In this document: positions 1 through 7,239 of the stretch, piece by piece
Numbering within the stretch: the stretch's first letter is position 1
Layout of the letters: the number at the start of each line of letters is the position of its first letter
From: CAYWFP01 sp964457365
Lineage (GTDB): Bacteria > Planctomycetota > SZUA-567
Length of the DNA stretch: 13,226 nucleotides
Reading direction: 5' to 3'
Assembly (NCBI GenBank): GCA_964457365.1
Contig: CAYWFP010000105.1
Coordinates: 1-13,226 of the forward strand
Made by a program: the position numbers and the translations under genes
The notes under the pieces: model-generated
Databases searched by the model: none
What the model was told of the DNA's origin: nothing
What the model saw: the letters and a program-made list of their open reading frames with translations, nothing else

Positions 1-1320
1 TACAAGATCGCGTTCACGGTGCTCAATTTCGCGGTCTGCGGGTTCTACGGCGCGGCGGTCGCGTTCCGGCTTCTCTCGGCATTCCTGGCCTGTTTGAGAA
101 AGCCTGAACTCCAGGTGCCGGAGCATGAGGTGCAGGCTCTGTCGGACGCGGAGCTCCCGATCTATACCGTCCTCGTTCCGCTCTACAGGGAAGCCAACAT
201 CGCGGCCAGGATCGGCGAAGCCATCGGCGGCCTTGATTACCCTCACGACAAACTGGATGTGAAGATCCTGCTCGAAGAGGAGGACGCGGAGACGCGGGCG
301 GCCTGCGAGGATGCGAACCTGCCGGGTTGCTGCGAGGTGATCGTGGTGCCCGACGGCCAGCCGCGTACCAAGCCCCGCGCCTGCAACTACGGCCTGGAGA
401 AAGCGCGTGGCCAATATCTTGTCATCTATGACGCCGAGGACCGGCCGGAACCGGACCAGCTCAAGAAGGCGGTGGCGGCATTCCGGCGCGTCCACCCGAA
501 AACCGTCTGCCTGCAGGCCAAGCTCAACTACTACAATCCCGACCAGAACTGGCTGACGCGGTTCTTCACGCTGGAATACACCGTCTGGTTCGACCTGTTC
601 CTGCCCGGACTCCACCAGATGGGGCTACCCATCCCGCTCGGCGGCACCTCGAATCATTTCCGCACCGATATTTTGAAAGAAATCGGCGGGTGGGATCCGT
701 ACAACGTCGCAGAGGACTGCGATCTCGGAATCCGTCTTGCGCGTCGGGGCTACCGCACGCAGGTGCTGGATTCCACGACTTGGGAGGAAGCCAACTCCCG
801 GCTCTGGAACTGGGTGCGCCAACGCTCCCGCTGGGTCAAGGGCTACGTCCAGACTCACCTCGTGCACATGCGCCGCCCCGCGCAGACGTTTCACGAACTC
901 GGCGCCAAGGGCTTCGCCGGTTTTCTGCTTTCGGTGGGCGGCCTTGCCGGGGTGCTTCTCCTGAACCCGATCTACTGGGCGGTGCTTGCGCTCTGGGCGT
1001 ACTTCCGCTGGCGACTCGTTTATTTCGATTTCACCGATATCACGGAGCAGCATTACACGTTCTGGAGCCAGATGTCGTGGGTATTTTTCGCCTTGGCGAT
1101 TCTCTTGTTCGCTGCGAACTTCGCCCTGATCGGCCTGAACGTCCTCGCCTGCCGACGACGGCACCTCTGGAGACTGCTCCCTTACGCGATTCTCTCCCCG
1201 TTCTACTGGATCCTGATCAGCCTCGCCGCCTGGAAGGGCGCGCTACAACTCCTATGGAAACCGCATTACTGGGAGAAGACCGAGCACGGGTTGGATTTGC
1301 AGGAGGACAGTCATGCCTGA
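1..1320 (+). CDS. Family 2 glycosyltransferase, membrane-bound, 5'-truncated by window edge
   Basis: The reading frame is open from base 1, so the true start lies outside the window. The visible 439 codons give a hydrophobic segment, a cytoplasmic GT-A glycosyltransferase domain and about three C-terminal membrane segments (around 904-1005, 1072-1150 and 1177-1250). Processive GT2 landmarks are present: DAED (430-441) as the DxD-type nucleotide-sugar/metal site, AED (709-717) as the catalytic-base TED-like motif, and QRSRW (820-834) as the QxxRW motif. These are features of cellulose-synthase-like, hyaluronan-synthase-like and NfrB-like enzymes, which polymerise or export a glycan from UDP-sugars at the inner membrane. 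The sugar cannot be read from the sequence. NfrB-like relatives often carry an extra N-terminal domain, which would be off the left edge. It overlaps the next gene by 8 bp, so the two are probably co-transcribed. The family call is secure; the substrate is unknown. Confidence 0.9.
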   Translation, partial: YKIAFTVLNFAVCGFYGAAVAFRLLSAFLACLRKPELQVPEHEVQALSDAELPIYTVLVPLYREANIAARIGEAIGGLDYPHDKLDVKILLEEEDAETRAACEDANLPGCCEVIVVPDGQPRTKPRACNYGLEKARGQYLVIYDAEDRPEPDQLKKAVAAFRRVHPKTVCLQAKLNYYNPDQNWLTRFFTLEYTVWFDLFLPGLHQMGLPIPLGGTSNHFRTDILKEIGGWDPYNVAEDCDLGIRLARRGYRTQVLDSTTWEEANSRLWNWVRQRSRWVKGYVQTHLVHMRRPAQTFHELGAKGFAGFLLSVGGLAGVLLLNPIYWAVLALWAYFRWRLVYFDFTDITEQHYTFWSQMSWVFFALAILLFAANFALIGLNVLACRRRHLWRLLPYAILSPFYWILISLAAWKGALQLLWKPHYWEKTEHGLDLQEDSHA

Positions 1321-2317
1321 ATGCGTGGTAGCCTTTATCGACCTTCTGGGGTTCAAGCAAGCGTGCCGGGCTGGACGCCAGACCGCCGTCGAAATGCTCT
1401 CCGACTATCAGGCCATCCTCCAGCAGCGCCTGCTCGATCAGCAAATGGATCCACCGTCATCCTATGCGAATCCCAATCTGCGCAGGATCGCGGAGCGGAT
1501 CTCCGCCGGATCGTTCGAATCCTTCATTCCGGCGAGCGACAGCATATTCATTCTGTCCTCCGACCCGTCGAATCTTGTCTTCCAGCTTTCGCACTTCATC
1601 GCCGACGTACTGCATTTGAGCGCGGAGCACTGCGCGTATCCGGAGAATCCCGCGAATCCCCGTGAAGTGACCTGGCGGAATTACACCGTGAACTCCAGCG
1701 GAATCTCGATGCGGCCGGAGGCTGGCAATCACGAACCGGTTCTCTTCCGGGGCGGGATCGACTGGGGCGAAGCCAGGAGCGGGCGTTTGCCGGGGATCCT
1801 GTCGGGCGAAAAGATCCCCGCGCCCGCAGTCGTCGGGCCAGCCGTGGTCAATGCGGTGGGGCTGGAGAGGACAGGCAAGGGACCGCGCGTCTGGTGTTCG
1901 CGCGCATTTGCCGAACAGCTTACGCCGGAGGCGCGTGAATGGGTCTGCGATCCGATCGAAGCCTGCGGGGCCCCGGATACGCGCGAACTGCTTTGGCCCA
2001 TGGCGCTCTTTGAAACGGCCTCGGATCTGGGCGACGCCTGTCTGAACCGGTTCGGCCATACGTTTCGCATCGCCCTGAACCTGTGGAAGTATCAATCGGA
2101 CGAATACAGGCTGGACCGGACGGAGGACGGCGTGTTGCGCCAGTATGTCATGTTTCTTCGGCTTCTTGCCGCCACGGCGATACGCCGATACCCAGATTCA
2201 CGCGAGGATTTTCTCGCGTTCGCGCGGCGCGAGATGGAGACGGCGAACGCGTTCCCCGAAGGCACGCCGCCCGAACCGGAACTGGCACAATTCCTCGGGA
2301 TAGCCAATTACGAGTGA
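1313..2317 (+). CDS. Class III nucleotide-cyclase-like protein (possibly Pycsar-type)
   Basis: A 334-residue soluble protein. Its ATG lies inside the end of the glycosyltransferase gene and is preceded by AGGAGG with a 6-nt gap, so the start is well supported. The pattern matches class III adenylate/guanylate cyclase-like domains. FIDLLGF (residues 8-14) places Asp10 at the first metal-binding position. SDSIFI (75-80) places Asp76 at the second. RGGIDWGE (146-153) matches the RxGIxxG strand. VGPAVVNAVGLERTG (174-188) resembles the G-x-x-V-N-x-A-x-x-x-E-x-TG segment, but the usual transition-state Asn/Arg pair is shifted or absent. Bacterial proteins of this form include the cyclases of the Pycsar anti-phage system, which make cCMP or cUMP. 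Whether this one is active, and on which nucleotide, is not known. The region after about residue 215 is not recognised. The next gene follows 28 bp later and may encode its partner. The fold is fairly sure; the role is inferred. Confidence 0.68.
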   Translation: MPECVVAFIDLLGFKQACRAGRQTAVEMLSDYQAILQQRLLDQQMDPPSSYANPNLRRIAERISAGSFESFIPASDSIFILSSDPSNLVFQLSHFIADVLHLSAEHCAYPENPANPREVTWRNYTVNSSGISMRPEAGNHEPVLFRGGIDWGEARSGRLPGILSGEKIPAPAVVGPAVVNAVGLERTGKGPRVWCSRAFAEQLTPEAREWVCDPIEACGAPDTRELLWPMALFETASDLGDACLNRFGHTFRIALNLWKYQSDEYRLDRTEDGVLRQYVMFLRLLAATAIRRYPDSREDFLAFARREMETANAFPEGTPPEPELAQFLGIANYE

Positions 2318-2345
2318 ACGCACTTTCGAATGGAGGACAGGTTTT

Positions 2346-2816
2346 ATGAATATTGACGATCCATACGTACTGAATCTTCTTGGCAATGCCATACCGGCGG
2401 TTGTTTCTCAACTTACCGCGCTCGTAACGCAACGGGAGTCCAAGCAGAACGCGGAAGAGATCGCGGACATTTTGGACAAGATCAGGGATCAGATCGAATC
2501 CCTGGCAAAGGAGACGAGAGAACATGACCAGGAAGCCTACGACAGATCCCTGGATCAACATCAGAAGCTTGCCTCTTTGCAGGACGGACAGGACAGGATA
2601 CTCCAGAATCTCGCACAGATGATGCAGGCCATCCTGGATGATCGGATTCAGACCCGGATCATTCAACATGGCATGGGAGATCCGGAACTTCCAACCGCGT
2701 TCATCTCGTCCCAAGGCGCAGTCATGCGAACCGAGAAATCGCCCGGTGGGCCAAGGACCACTACTATGATTGATCCCATAACCGGAACAGAACGGATTGA
2801 CAGAAAGTCGATCTGA
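2346..2816 (+). CDS. Small coiled-coil protein of unknown function
   Basis: A 156-residue protein starting at an ATG preceded by GGAGG (spacing about 11 nt) and lying 28 bp after the cyclase-like gene, so probably the last gene of the same transcript. Residues 1-30 are moderately hydrophobic and amphipathic but do not form a clear membrane span. Residues about 30-105 are rich in Glu, Lys, Gln and Asp with heptad-like spacing and look like a coiled coil. The last 50 residues are polar and probably disordered. No catalytic motif, TIR domain, nuclease domain or transmembrane effector domain is visible, so it does not resemble the known Pycsar effectors. It could be a scaffold, adaptor or new effector of the cyclase-like protein; that is inference from position only. 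It ends 12 bp from the convergent response-regulator gene. Confidence 0.6.
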   Translation: MNIDDPYVLNLLGNAIPAVVSQLTALVTQRESKQNAEEIADILDKIRDQIESLAKETREHDQEAYDRSLDQHQKLASLQDGQDRILQNLAQMMQAILDDRIQTRIIQHGMGDPELPTAFISSQGAVMRTEKSPGGPRTTTMIDPITGTERIDRKSI

Positions 2817-2828
2817 TCGTGGTTGCCC

Positions 2829-3881
2829 CTACGGGATCAAACTCCGTGCCTTCAACCCGTCGCGTTTTCTGTAGTACGTGCTCCGGCCTCCGTCAAATGT
2901 GTTTCTCACGGCCGCCCACGACAGGCTTTCGCCGCGCCGATGCCGGTCGAGAATCCATTGTTCCATGTCGTCGAGGCGATCATCCGTGTCTTCCGGTTCG
3001 TTCGCTGCCGCGATTGTGTTTTCGACAGGGAGCGTCTCGTTGGCCTTCTCCATTGGTTCTCCGGTCACCTCCACCGCCATCGAATCGGGATAGGAGTAGC
3101 CATGGTTGGTCACATTCTGGATAATGTCGGTGCGTTCCGCCGCGAAGCCCGCTTCGGCCAGCGTCTTCGTGCAGTCGCCAAGGAATTCCGAGAGCCGCTG
3201 CCGCGTCGGCCCCTGCGGGTTGTGCCTGAAGCCGATTTCTTTTGCGATAAACTCCTCTGAAAAGGCTCCCTGCAACTCGCCAGTGCGCCGCTGTAACAGA
3301 AGCAGCAGAATCTTGCGGATGGTGCTCTCGGGTTCGGAGTCGAATCGCACCGGGATCTCTCGCGTGCCGGGCAGATCCGGACGGATGCCGAAGCCCTCGG
3401 GATGAATGAATAACGTGCCGCCGGGAAACGGCGCCAGTTCCGGCGGTTCATCCGGCGCGGAGAGAATCTTCCGTTTGCCGATCCATTTCTTCACGACCTG
3501 GTCGATGGTCTTCTCCGACTTCTCCGGCTTCACGCCTTTGCAGACGAAATCGATCGCCCCGCGCTGGAGCAGTTCCACCGCCAGATCGATGTCGTCGTTC
3601 TGGCCGGTCAGGATAATGACCGCGTTGTGGCCGTCGCCACCCCGACTGCGGACAATCTCCTCCAGCAGATTCTGGCCGTTCAGGGGATCGGGCGGATCGC
3701 CCGGCGCCACGGGCAGGCCCAGATCCAGGATAATGTACGAGTACCGATTTTCCGCGAGAAGCGCATGCGCCTCTTCCAGACAGGCCGCGCGATGGATGTC
3801 GTGGCGCAGGGACCGCAACCGCAGCCTGACCGCCTTCTCGATCGCGTCGTCGTCTTCCACAAGCAGTGCCTTGTATGTCAT
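2829..3881 (-). CDS. Response regulator with winged-helix output and extra C-terminal HTH-like tail
   Basis: A 350-residue response regulator, last gene of the minus-strand operon. The receiver domain (about 1-125) has the acidic cluster E9-D10-D11, phosphoacceptor Asp53 in IILDLGLP, Thr92 in ILTGQ and Lys115 in FVCKG, so it should be phosphorylatable. There is an insertion (about 58-70) after the phosphorylation site. Residues about 180-265 fit a divergent OmpR/PhoB-like winged helix: LLLLLQRRTGE, a helical region, then QNVTNHGYSY as the wing. An acidic linker (about 270-300) leads to a basic tail (about 301-350) that looks like a second helix-turn-helix (SWAAVRNTF..GRSTYYRKR). The ATG overlaps the kinase stop in ATGA, and AGGAGGG lies just upstream inside the kinase gene, so translation is probably coupled. 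The partner is almost certainly the adjacent kinase. The DNA target is unknown. Confidence 0.88.
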   Translation of the reverse strand: MTYKALLVEDDDAIEKAVRLRLRSLRHDIHRAACLEEAHALLAENRYSYIILDLGLPVAPGDPPDPLNGQNLLEEIVRSRGGDGHNAVIILTGQNDDIDLAVELLQRGAIDFVCKGVKPEKSEKTIDQVVKKWIGKRKILSAPDEPPELAPFPGGTLFIHPEGFGIRPDLPGTREIPVRFDSEPESTIRKILLLLLQRRTGELQGAFSEEFIAKEIGFRHNPQGPTRQRLSEFLGDCTKTLAEAGFAAERTDIIQNVTNHGYSYPDSMAVEVTGEPMEKANETLPVENTIAAANEPEDTDDRLDDMEQWILDRHRRGESLSWAAVRNTFDGGRSTYYRKRDGLKARSLIP

Positions 3882-5035
3882 TCGTCCTCACCCTCCTGTT
3901 GACGTACCGGGATGGTCATCCTGACCACCGTTCCCTTGCCGGGCTCGCTGTCGATGGAGATCTCCCCGCCGTGCGCCCGGATGAATCGCCGTGCCGTGGG
4001 CAGACCGAAACCGGTGCCGCCCTCGTTCTTCTTGGTGGAGTTGCCGAAGGTGAAGGTCTTCACCTTTGCCAGATGCTTCGCGCCGATGCCGCCGCCTTCA
4101 TCCCGGACCTCGACGGCAACCATATCCTTCGTCTCGTACCAGGCCCGCACATGTACCGGCCGGTTCTTCGCATCAGCCGGATATGATTCATAGGCGTTAC
4201 GGATCACGTTCTTGACGGCACGGAGGATGTGATCGCGAGAGATCTCCACCACGATCCCCTTGGGCACGTCGTCCCGGCCATCCCGCCCAATGGCGATGCC
4301 TTTTGCCTTCAGCCTGTCCCGCGCCATGCTGCGGGCCTCGGCGATGAGCGGAGCGAGCCGAGTGTTGCGCACGGTCTCGGGACTTGCGAGAGCGTACTGG
4401 CGCATGTCCCCGATAAGTCGCTGAAGGAAACCGAGCCGGTCGGTCATGAGAGCAATCGATTCCGACACATCGATATCGTCGACACCCAGCGCGGCCAGTG
4501 ATTCCCGGATGGTCGCCAGGCTCGCATCCAGGGGATCGATCACCCCATTCATGTCGTGCGCCACCGGACCGGCCAGGGCATCGTAGTAGAGCTCGCCCAC
4601 GCGGAACACCTCGTTCGCCACCCGGTCGCCGTGACGCCTGCGCAGGGATTCGATCCGCTCCATGGCCCGGTCGATGGCGCTGCGCTTGCGGTTCCGGTCC
4701 CGGGCGTTTCGCTCCCGTGCCGACAGACCGCTCAGCATGGCCTGCCGGACGAACCGGTTCTCGTCACCGCTGAGCATCCCGGCCAGCCGCTCGAAGTCTT
4801 CAGAACGCAGATGCGGCAGCGCGTTCGCCACAGCCCGCCGCACGTCCCACTTGCCGTCGGCAGCCAGCACCTCCAGCACCGGAACCAGACCGGAATGTTT
4901 CTCATCCTCCAGCCGCTGCAGGCTCTCCCCAATCTTCCGCGCCAGCGTTTCCCGCTCATGCCAGGGAATCGCCTCCGGATCCTTGAGCAGCCGCCTGCAT
5001 ACCGCGTCGATTCGTTTCATGGATTCACCCATCAT
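3878..5035 (-). CDS. Soluble histidine kinase with N-terminal HEAT-like repeats
   Basis: A 385-residue sensor kinase with no transmembrane segment, so it senses something in the cytosol. The N-terminal part (about 45-108) has two HEAT-like helical repeats, e.g. DGKWDVRRAVANALPHL and DENRFVRQAMLSGL, which usually bind proteins. A dimerisation/H-box region follows with His160 in VAHDMNGVIDPL. The ATPase core has the N box VKNVIRNAYES (274-284), G1 DEGGGIG (312-318) and G2 GGTGFGLP (339-346), so it looks catalytically intact. The ATG overlaps the stop of the ATPase gene by 4 bp (ATGA). Met2 or Met6 are alternative starts, since no strong ribosome site is visible. The 3' end overlaps the response regulator in the same way. 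The intact two-component pair, co-translated with an SMC-like ATPase, suggests that the ATPase or its ligand is the signal sensed through the HEAT repeats; that link is inferred. Confidence 0.9.
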   Translation of the reverse strand: MMGESMKRIDAVCRRLLKDPEAIPWHERETLARKIGESLQRLEDEKHSGLVPVLEVLAADGKWDVRRAVANALPHLRSEDFERLAGMLSGDENRFVRQAMLSGLSARERNARDRNRKRSAIDRAMERIESLRRRHGDRVANEVFRVGELYYDALAGPVAHDMNGVIDPLDASLATIRESLAALGVDDIDVSESIALMTDRLGFLQRLIGDMRQYALASPETVRNTRLAPLIAEARSMARDRLKAKGIAIGRDGRDDVPKGIVVEISRDHILRAVKNVIRNAYESYPADAKNRPVHVRAWYETKDMVAVEVRDEGGGIGAKHLAKVKTFTFGNSTKKNEGGTGFGLPTARRFIRAHGGEISIDSEPGKGTVVRMTIPVRQQEGEDE

Positions 5036-6939
5036 GCGATCCCGTATTTCTTCTGCCGCAGCCGGAACGCCTCGTCCCCGCCTTCCAAGAGCGTTACGAT
5101 CTCGTCGCGACAGTCGTCCACCGTCCCCGCCTTCTCCACCTCCGCCCGCTGTCCGTCGCTGCGGAGCACGAAGACCCGCTGCGCGTCGCCAAGCACCGGG
5201 ATGTTGGGATTGTGGGTCACGAAGATCAGCTGCCGCCGATCCCGGACCTTGCGGACAATGTCCACCACCGTCTCGTAGATGAAGCGGTTGTCGAGATTGT
5301 CCTCCGGCTGGTCCACCAGAAGCGGGTTATCGCCCTTGAGCAGCAGAATCGGCAGGATAGTGGTGCATTTCTGCCCCGTGGAGAGCGTGGTCGAGTCCTT
5401 GTATTCCCTGCCGTCCAGCAGTTCGATGGTGGGTTTGTCGCCGATCTCGATGGTGTCGAGCCGGAACAGCGCCTCGGGCCGGGAGAGCACCGGCACCAGC
5501 TTCTCCGCCTGATCCCGGCTGATGCCGCCCTGATCGATGAGAAGGGAATAGTCCGGCTCCGGATCCGATGCATGAATGACTGCCTCCCGGAGCTGCCGTG
5601 GCGGCAGACCTTCGGCAAGGCGCTCGATGGTCGGCCCCTTGAACCGAGGCTTCAGCGCATCTAACAGGAACCGGGTGTAAGGTTCCTGATCGCCATACTG
5701 GTCCACCCGCACCCGGATCTTGGTGCCGAGCATGGCCGTGATTTCGTCTGCCACCCCCTTGCGAAGCGCATAGCGGTTGTCCCGATGGGACGACAAGGTC
5801 CGGAGGAGTTCGTCTCGCTTCTCCTGCAGTCCGCGAATCTGATCCAGCCGTTCCTGATGCTTGCGCTTCTTCTCGGAAAGCGCGTTGCGGTCGGTCTCCA
5901 GCCGGATGCGCTCCGCCTCCTTGCCCTGCGCCTCTTTCTGCTTCTCCATGAGTTCGCGGAAGGAGAGTTCCTGCTTCTGCTGATCCGCCTGGAGGCCTTT
6001 TCGCTCCTCCTCCAGCGCCCAGCCCGCGTCCTTGATGCGCTTGCGGATCGCTTCGACCAGCGCATCCACGTCCCGGTTGCAGTCGGCGGCGATTTGGACC
6101 ATCTTCTTCATGCGTGGACCGTTGGGGCCGTCCAGAATGTCCTGCGCGAAGACCCCGGCCAGTTCCCGTTCGATCACCCCCTGGTAGCGGTCCAAGTCGT
6201 CATGATTGCGGCGGAACACGTCCATGGCGGCTTCCGCCGCGCGGCGCTCCCGGTCCCGCAGGGAATGAAGGGCGTGGGCCTGGTTCACCTTCTCCGCTTC
6301 CTCGCTGGCGGGCCCGGCGAAGGTTTTCAGCCGCTCCTCAATCCCCGGCAGCCGATCGATGTCCCCGGTCAGGCTTTCCAGATCCTTTCCGGCGGCAAGG
6401 ATCTCGTTGGCATTCGCTTCCAGCGCAGCCAGGGTAGAGCGGATCTCCTGGCCGATACGCCGCAGTTCCTCGGCGGCGAAGCGGTCGATCAGGGCGAGCT
6501 GGTTCTCGGGGTTGTCGGCGATGCTCTCCACCTGGTTCTGGCTGTAGATGTCGGTGGTGAAGAAAGAACCGCCCGAGAGCTTGATCTCCGTAGGCTGGCC
6601 GTCTCCGGTCAGAACCATCGTCTCCCCCGTGGCGGTGCGGTCAATGATGTAGGAGACCCCGTCCCGGGTCTTGACGGTGATCCGAACCCGCCCGTCCTGC
6701 AGGTTGTCGGAGACAAGAGAATCAAACCGCTTCTTGGCGCCGGGCGAATACTCGTCCTCGGGAAAGAGGTCGAGCGCGTGGCGCACCAGTTCCAGCGCCG
6801 TGGTCTTGCCCGACCCGCGCGGGCCGATGAGGCAGTTCAGCCCCCCGGCAAGCTCCAGCACCGCGCCTTCCAGAAATCCTCCCGTCACCTCGATCCGTTC
6901 GATCCGTTGCCCCTCATGTGTTACCGCATCCGTGCTCAC
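5032..6939 (-). CDS. SMC/ABC-type AAA ATPase with central coiled coil (TrlF/Spaf_1101-like C-terminus)
   Basis: A 635-residue ATPase. I chose the GTG at 6939 because AAAGGAGG precedes it by 7 nt. A longer frame from an ATG at 6996 lacks such a site, and its start overlaps a sigma-54 promoter. Motifs: Walker A GPRGSGKTT (39-47), Q-loop-like YSQNQVES (132-139), a coiled coil rich in Glu, Lys and Gln (about 155-385), ABC signature LSTGQKC (519-525), Walker B with D-loop LLVDQPEDNLDN (540-551) and H-loop FVTHNPNIPVLGDA (573-586). The DQPED-LDN and THN-NIPVLGD pattern resembles the TrlF/Spaf_1101 group of SMC-like ATPases, but no PHP or other nuclease domain is present. Such proteins often sense DNA ends, foreign DNA or other structures. 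Here the protein heads a three-gene operon with a kinase and response regulator, suggesting a sensing rather than a cutting role (inference). Confidence 0.9.
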   Translation of the reverse strand: MSTDAVTHEGQRIERIEVTGGFLEGAVLELAGGLNCLIGPRGSGKTTALELVRHALDLFPEDEYSPGAKKRFDSLVSDNLQDGRVRITVKTRDGVSYIIDRTATGETMVLTGDGQPTEIKLSGGSFFTTDIYSQNQVESIADNPENQLALIDRFAAEELRRIGQEIRSTLAALEANANEILAAGKDLESLTGDIDRLPGIEERLKTFAGPASEEAEKVNQAHALHSLRDRERRAAEAAMDVFRRNHDDLDRYQGVIERELAGVFAQDILDGPNGPRMKKMVQIAADCNRDVDALVEAIRKRIKDAGWALEEERKGLQADQQKQELSFRELMEKQKEAQGKEAERIRLETDRNALSEKKRKHQERLDQIRGLQEKRDELLRTLSSHRDNRYALRKGVADEITAMLGTKIRVRVDQYGDQEPYTRFLLDALKPRFKGPTIERLAEGLPPRQLREAVIHASDPEPDYSLLIDQGGISRDQAEKLVPVLSRPEALFRLDTIEIGDKPTIELLDGREYKDSTTLSTGQKCTTILPILLLKGDNPLLVDQPEDNLDNRFIYETVVDIVRKVRDRRQLIFVTHNPNIPVLGDAQRVFVLRSDGQRAEVEKAGTVDDCRDEIVTLLEGGDEAFRLRQKKYGIA

Positions 6940-6996
6940 TGTTCGTCCTCCTTTCGCTGTTGAATGAAACGCCTCGGTCACGCACGGAGGAAACAT

Positions 6997-7013
6997 GACA
7001 ATCTGCGTGCCAG
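6997..7013 (-). promoter_or_regulatory. Predicted sigma-54 promoter of the ATPase-kinase-regulator operon
   Basis: Read on the minus strand the sequence is CTGGCACGCAGATTGTC, against the consensus YTGGCACG-N4-TTGCW. The -24 GG (7011-7010) and the -12 G (6999) have the correct 10-bp spacing. The only core deviation is T for C in the -12 box. Transcription would start near 6986, about 47 nt before the GTG of the ATPase gene, leaving room for its AAAGGAGG site. The same CTGGCAC...TTGT form occurs at 9430-9446. Confidence 0.7.
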
Positions 7014-7091
7014 TTTGCGTATCAATTCAGGCCGGATGCCGTTCGGCTTATATTGCAAGGCGTTACGGGAATTTAAGCGGGATGGGGCGAC

Positions 7092-7136
7092 ATTGATTGC
7101 GGGAACCGCAGGCGTGCAGATTTTGATTGATTGCGG
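7092..7136. repeat. Pair of 11-bp direct repeats, candidate activator binding sites
   Basis: ATTGATTGCGG occurs at 7092-7102 and again at 7126-7136, 34 bp apart start to start. They lie about 105-150 bp upstream of the expected start from the sigma-54 promoter at 6997-7013, which is a usual place for enhancer sites of sigma-54 activators. That they bind the neighbouring activator is inferred; no clear copy was seen at the other sigma-54 promoter. Confidence 0.4.
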
Positions 7137-7161
7137 ATGATCGAGAGCATTTATTGACTGG

Positions 7162-7218
7162 CGGGCGGGCTTGCGGAATGGTGCGTACCCGCCCGACGAC
7201 GGCACGCCGCCGGGCGGG
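7162..7218 (-). terminator. GC-rich hairpin(s) after the HAMP gene, possible terminator
   Basis: CCCGCCCG at 7188-7195 can pair with CGGGCGGG at 7211-7218 or with another CGGGCGGG at 7162-7169, so two mutually exclusive 8-bp GC stems are possible. The first begins about 20 bp past the stop of the HAMP gene. No T-run follows on the minus strand, so a classical intrinsic terminator is not proven. Confidence 0.3.
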
Positions 7219-7239
7219 GTTCTGCTGAACGGACGCGTG

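Larger units (their letters stand above)
6940..7239. other. Intergenic regulatory region between HAMP gene and ATPase operon
   Basis: I find no convincing gene in these 300 bases. An open frame crosses them on the minus strand, but it lacks a supported start and has no domain-like composition. The region holds the sigma-54 promoter (6997-7013), two 11-bp direct repeats (7092-7102 and 7126-7136) where enhancer sites would be expected, and GC-rich repeats able to form alternative hairpins (7162-7218). It is thus best read as a control region for the operon to its left, plus the 3' end of the HAMP-gene transcript. Confidence 0.6.

Noticed and set aside
2281..2298. CTGGCACAATTCCTCGGG as a sigma-54 promoter inside the cyclase-like gene
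   Set aside because: The -24 half is good but there is no TTGC-like -12 box at the right spacing.
5785..6963. Long plus-strand open frame (392 codons) opposite the ATPase gene
   Set aside because: It lies wholly antisense to an ATPase gene with clear Walker, signature and H-loop motifs. Its translation is low-complexity, rich in Leu, Arg and Gly, and has no domain pattern, as expected of a shadow frame in GC-rich DNA.
6940..6996. Upstream ATG start for the ATPase (654-aa form)
   Set aside because: This ATG overlaps the -12 element of the sigma-54 promoter and would lie upstream of the expected transcript start. The GTG at 6939 has a strong AAAGGAGG site.
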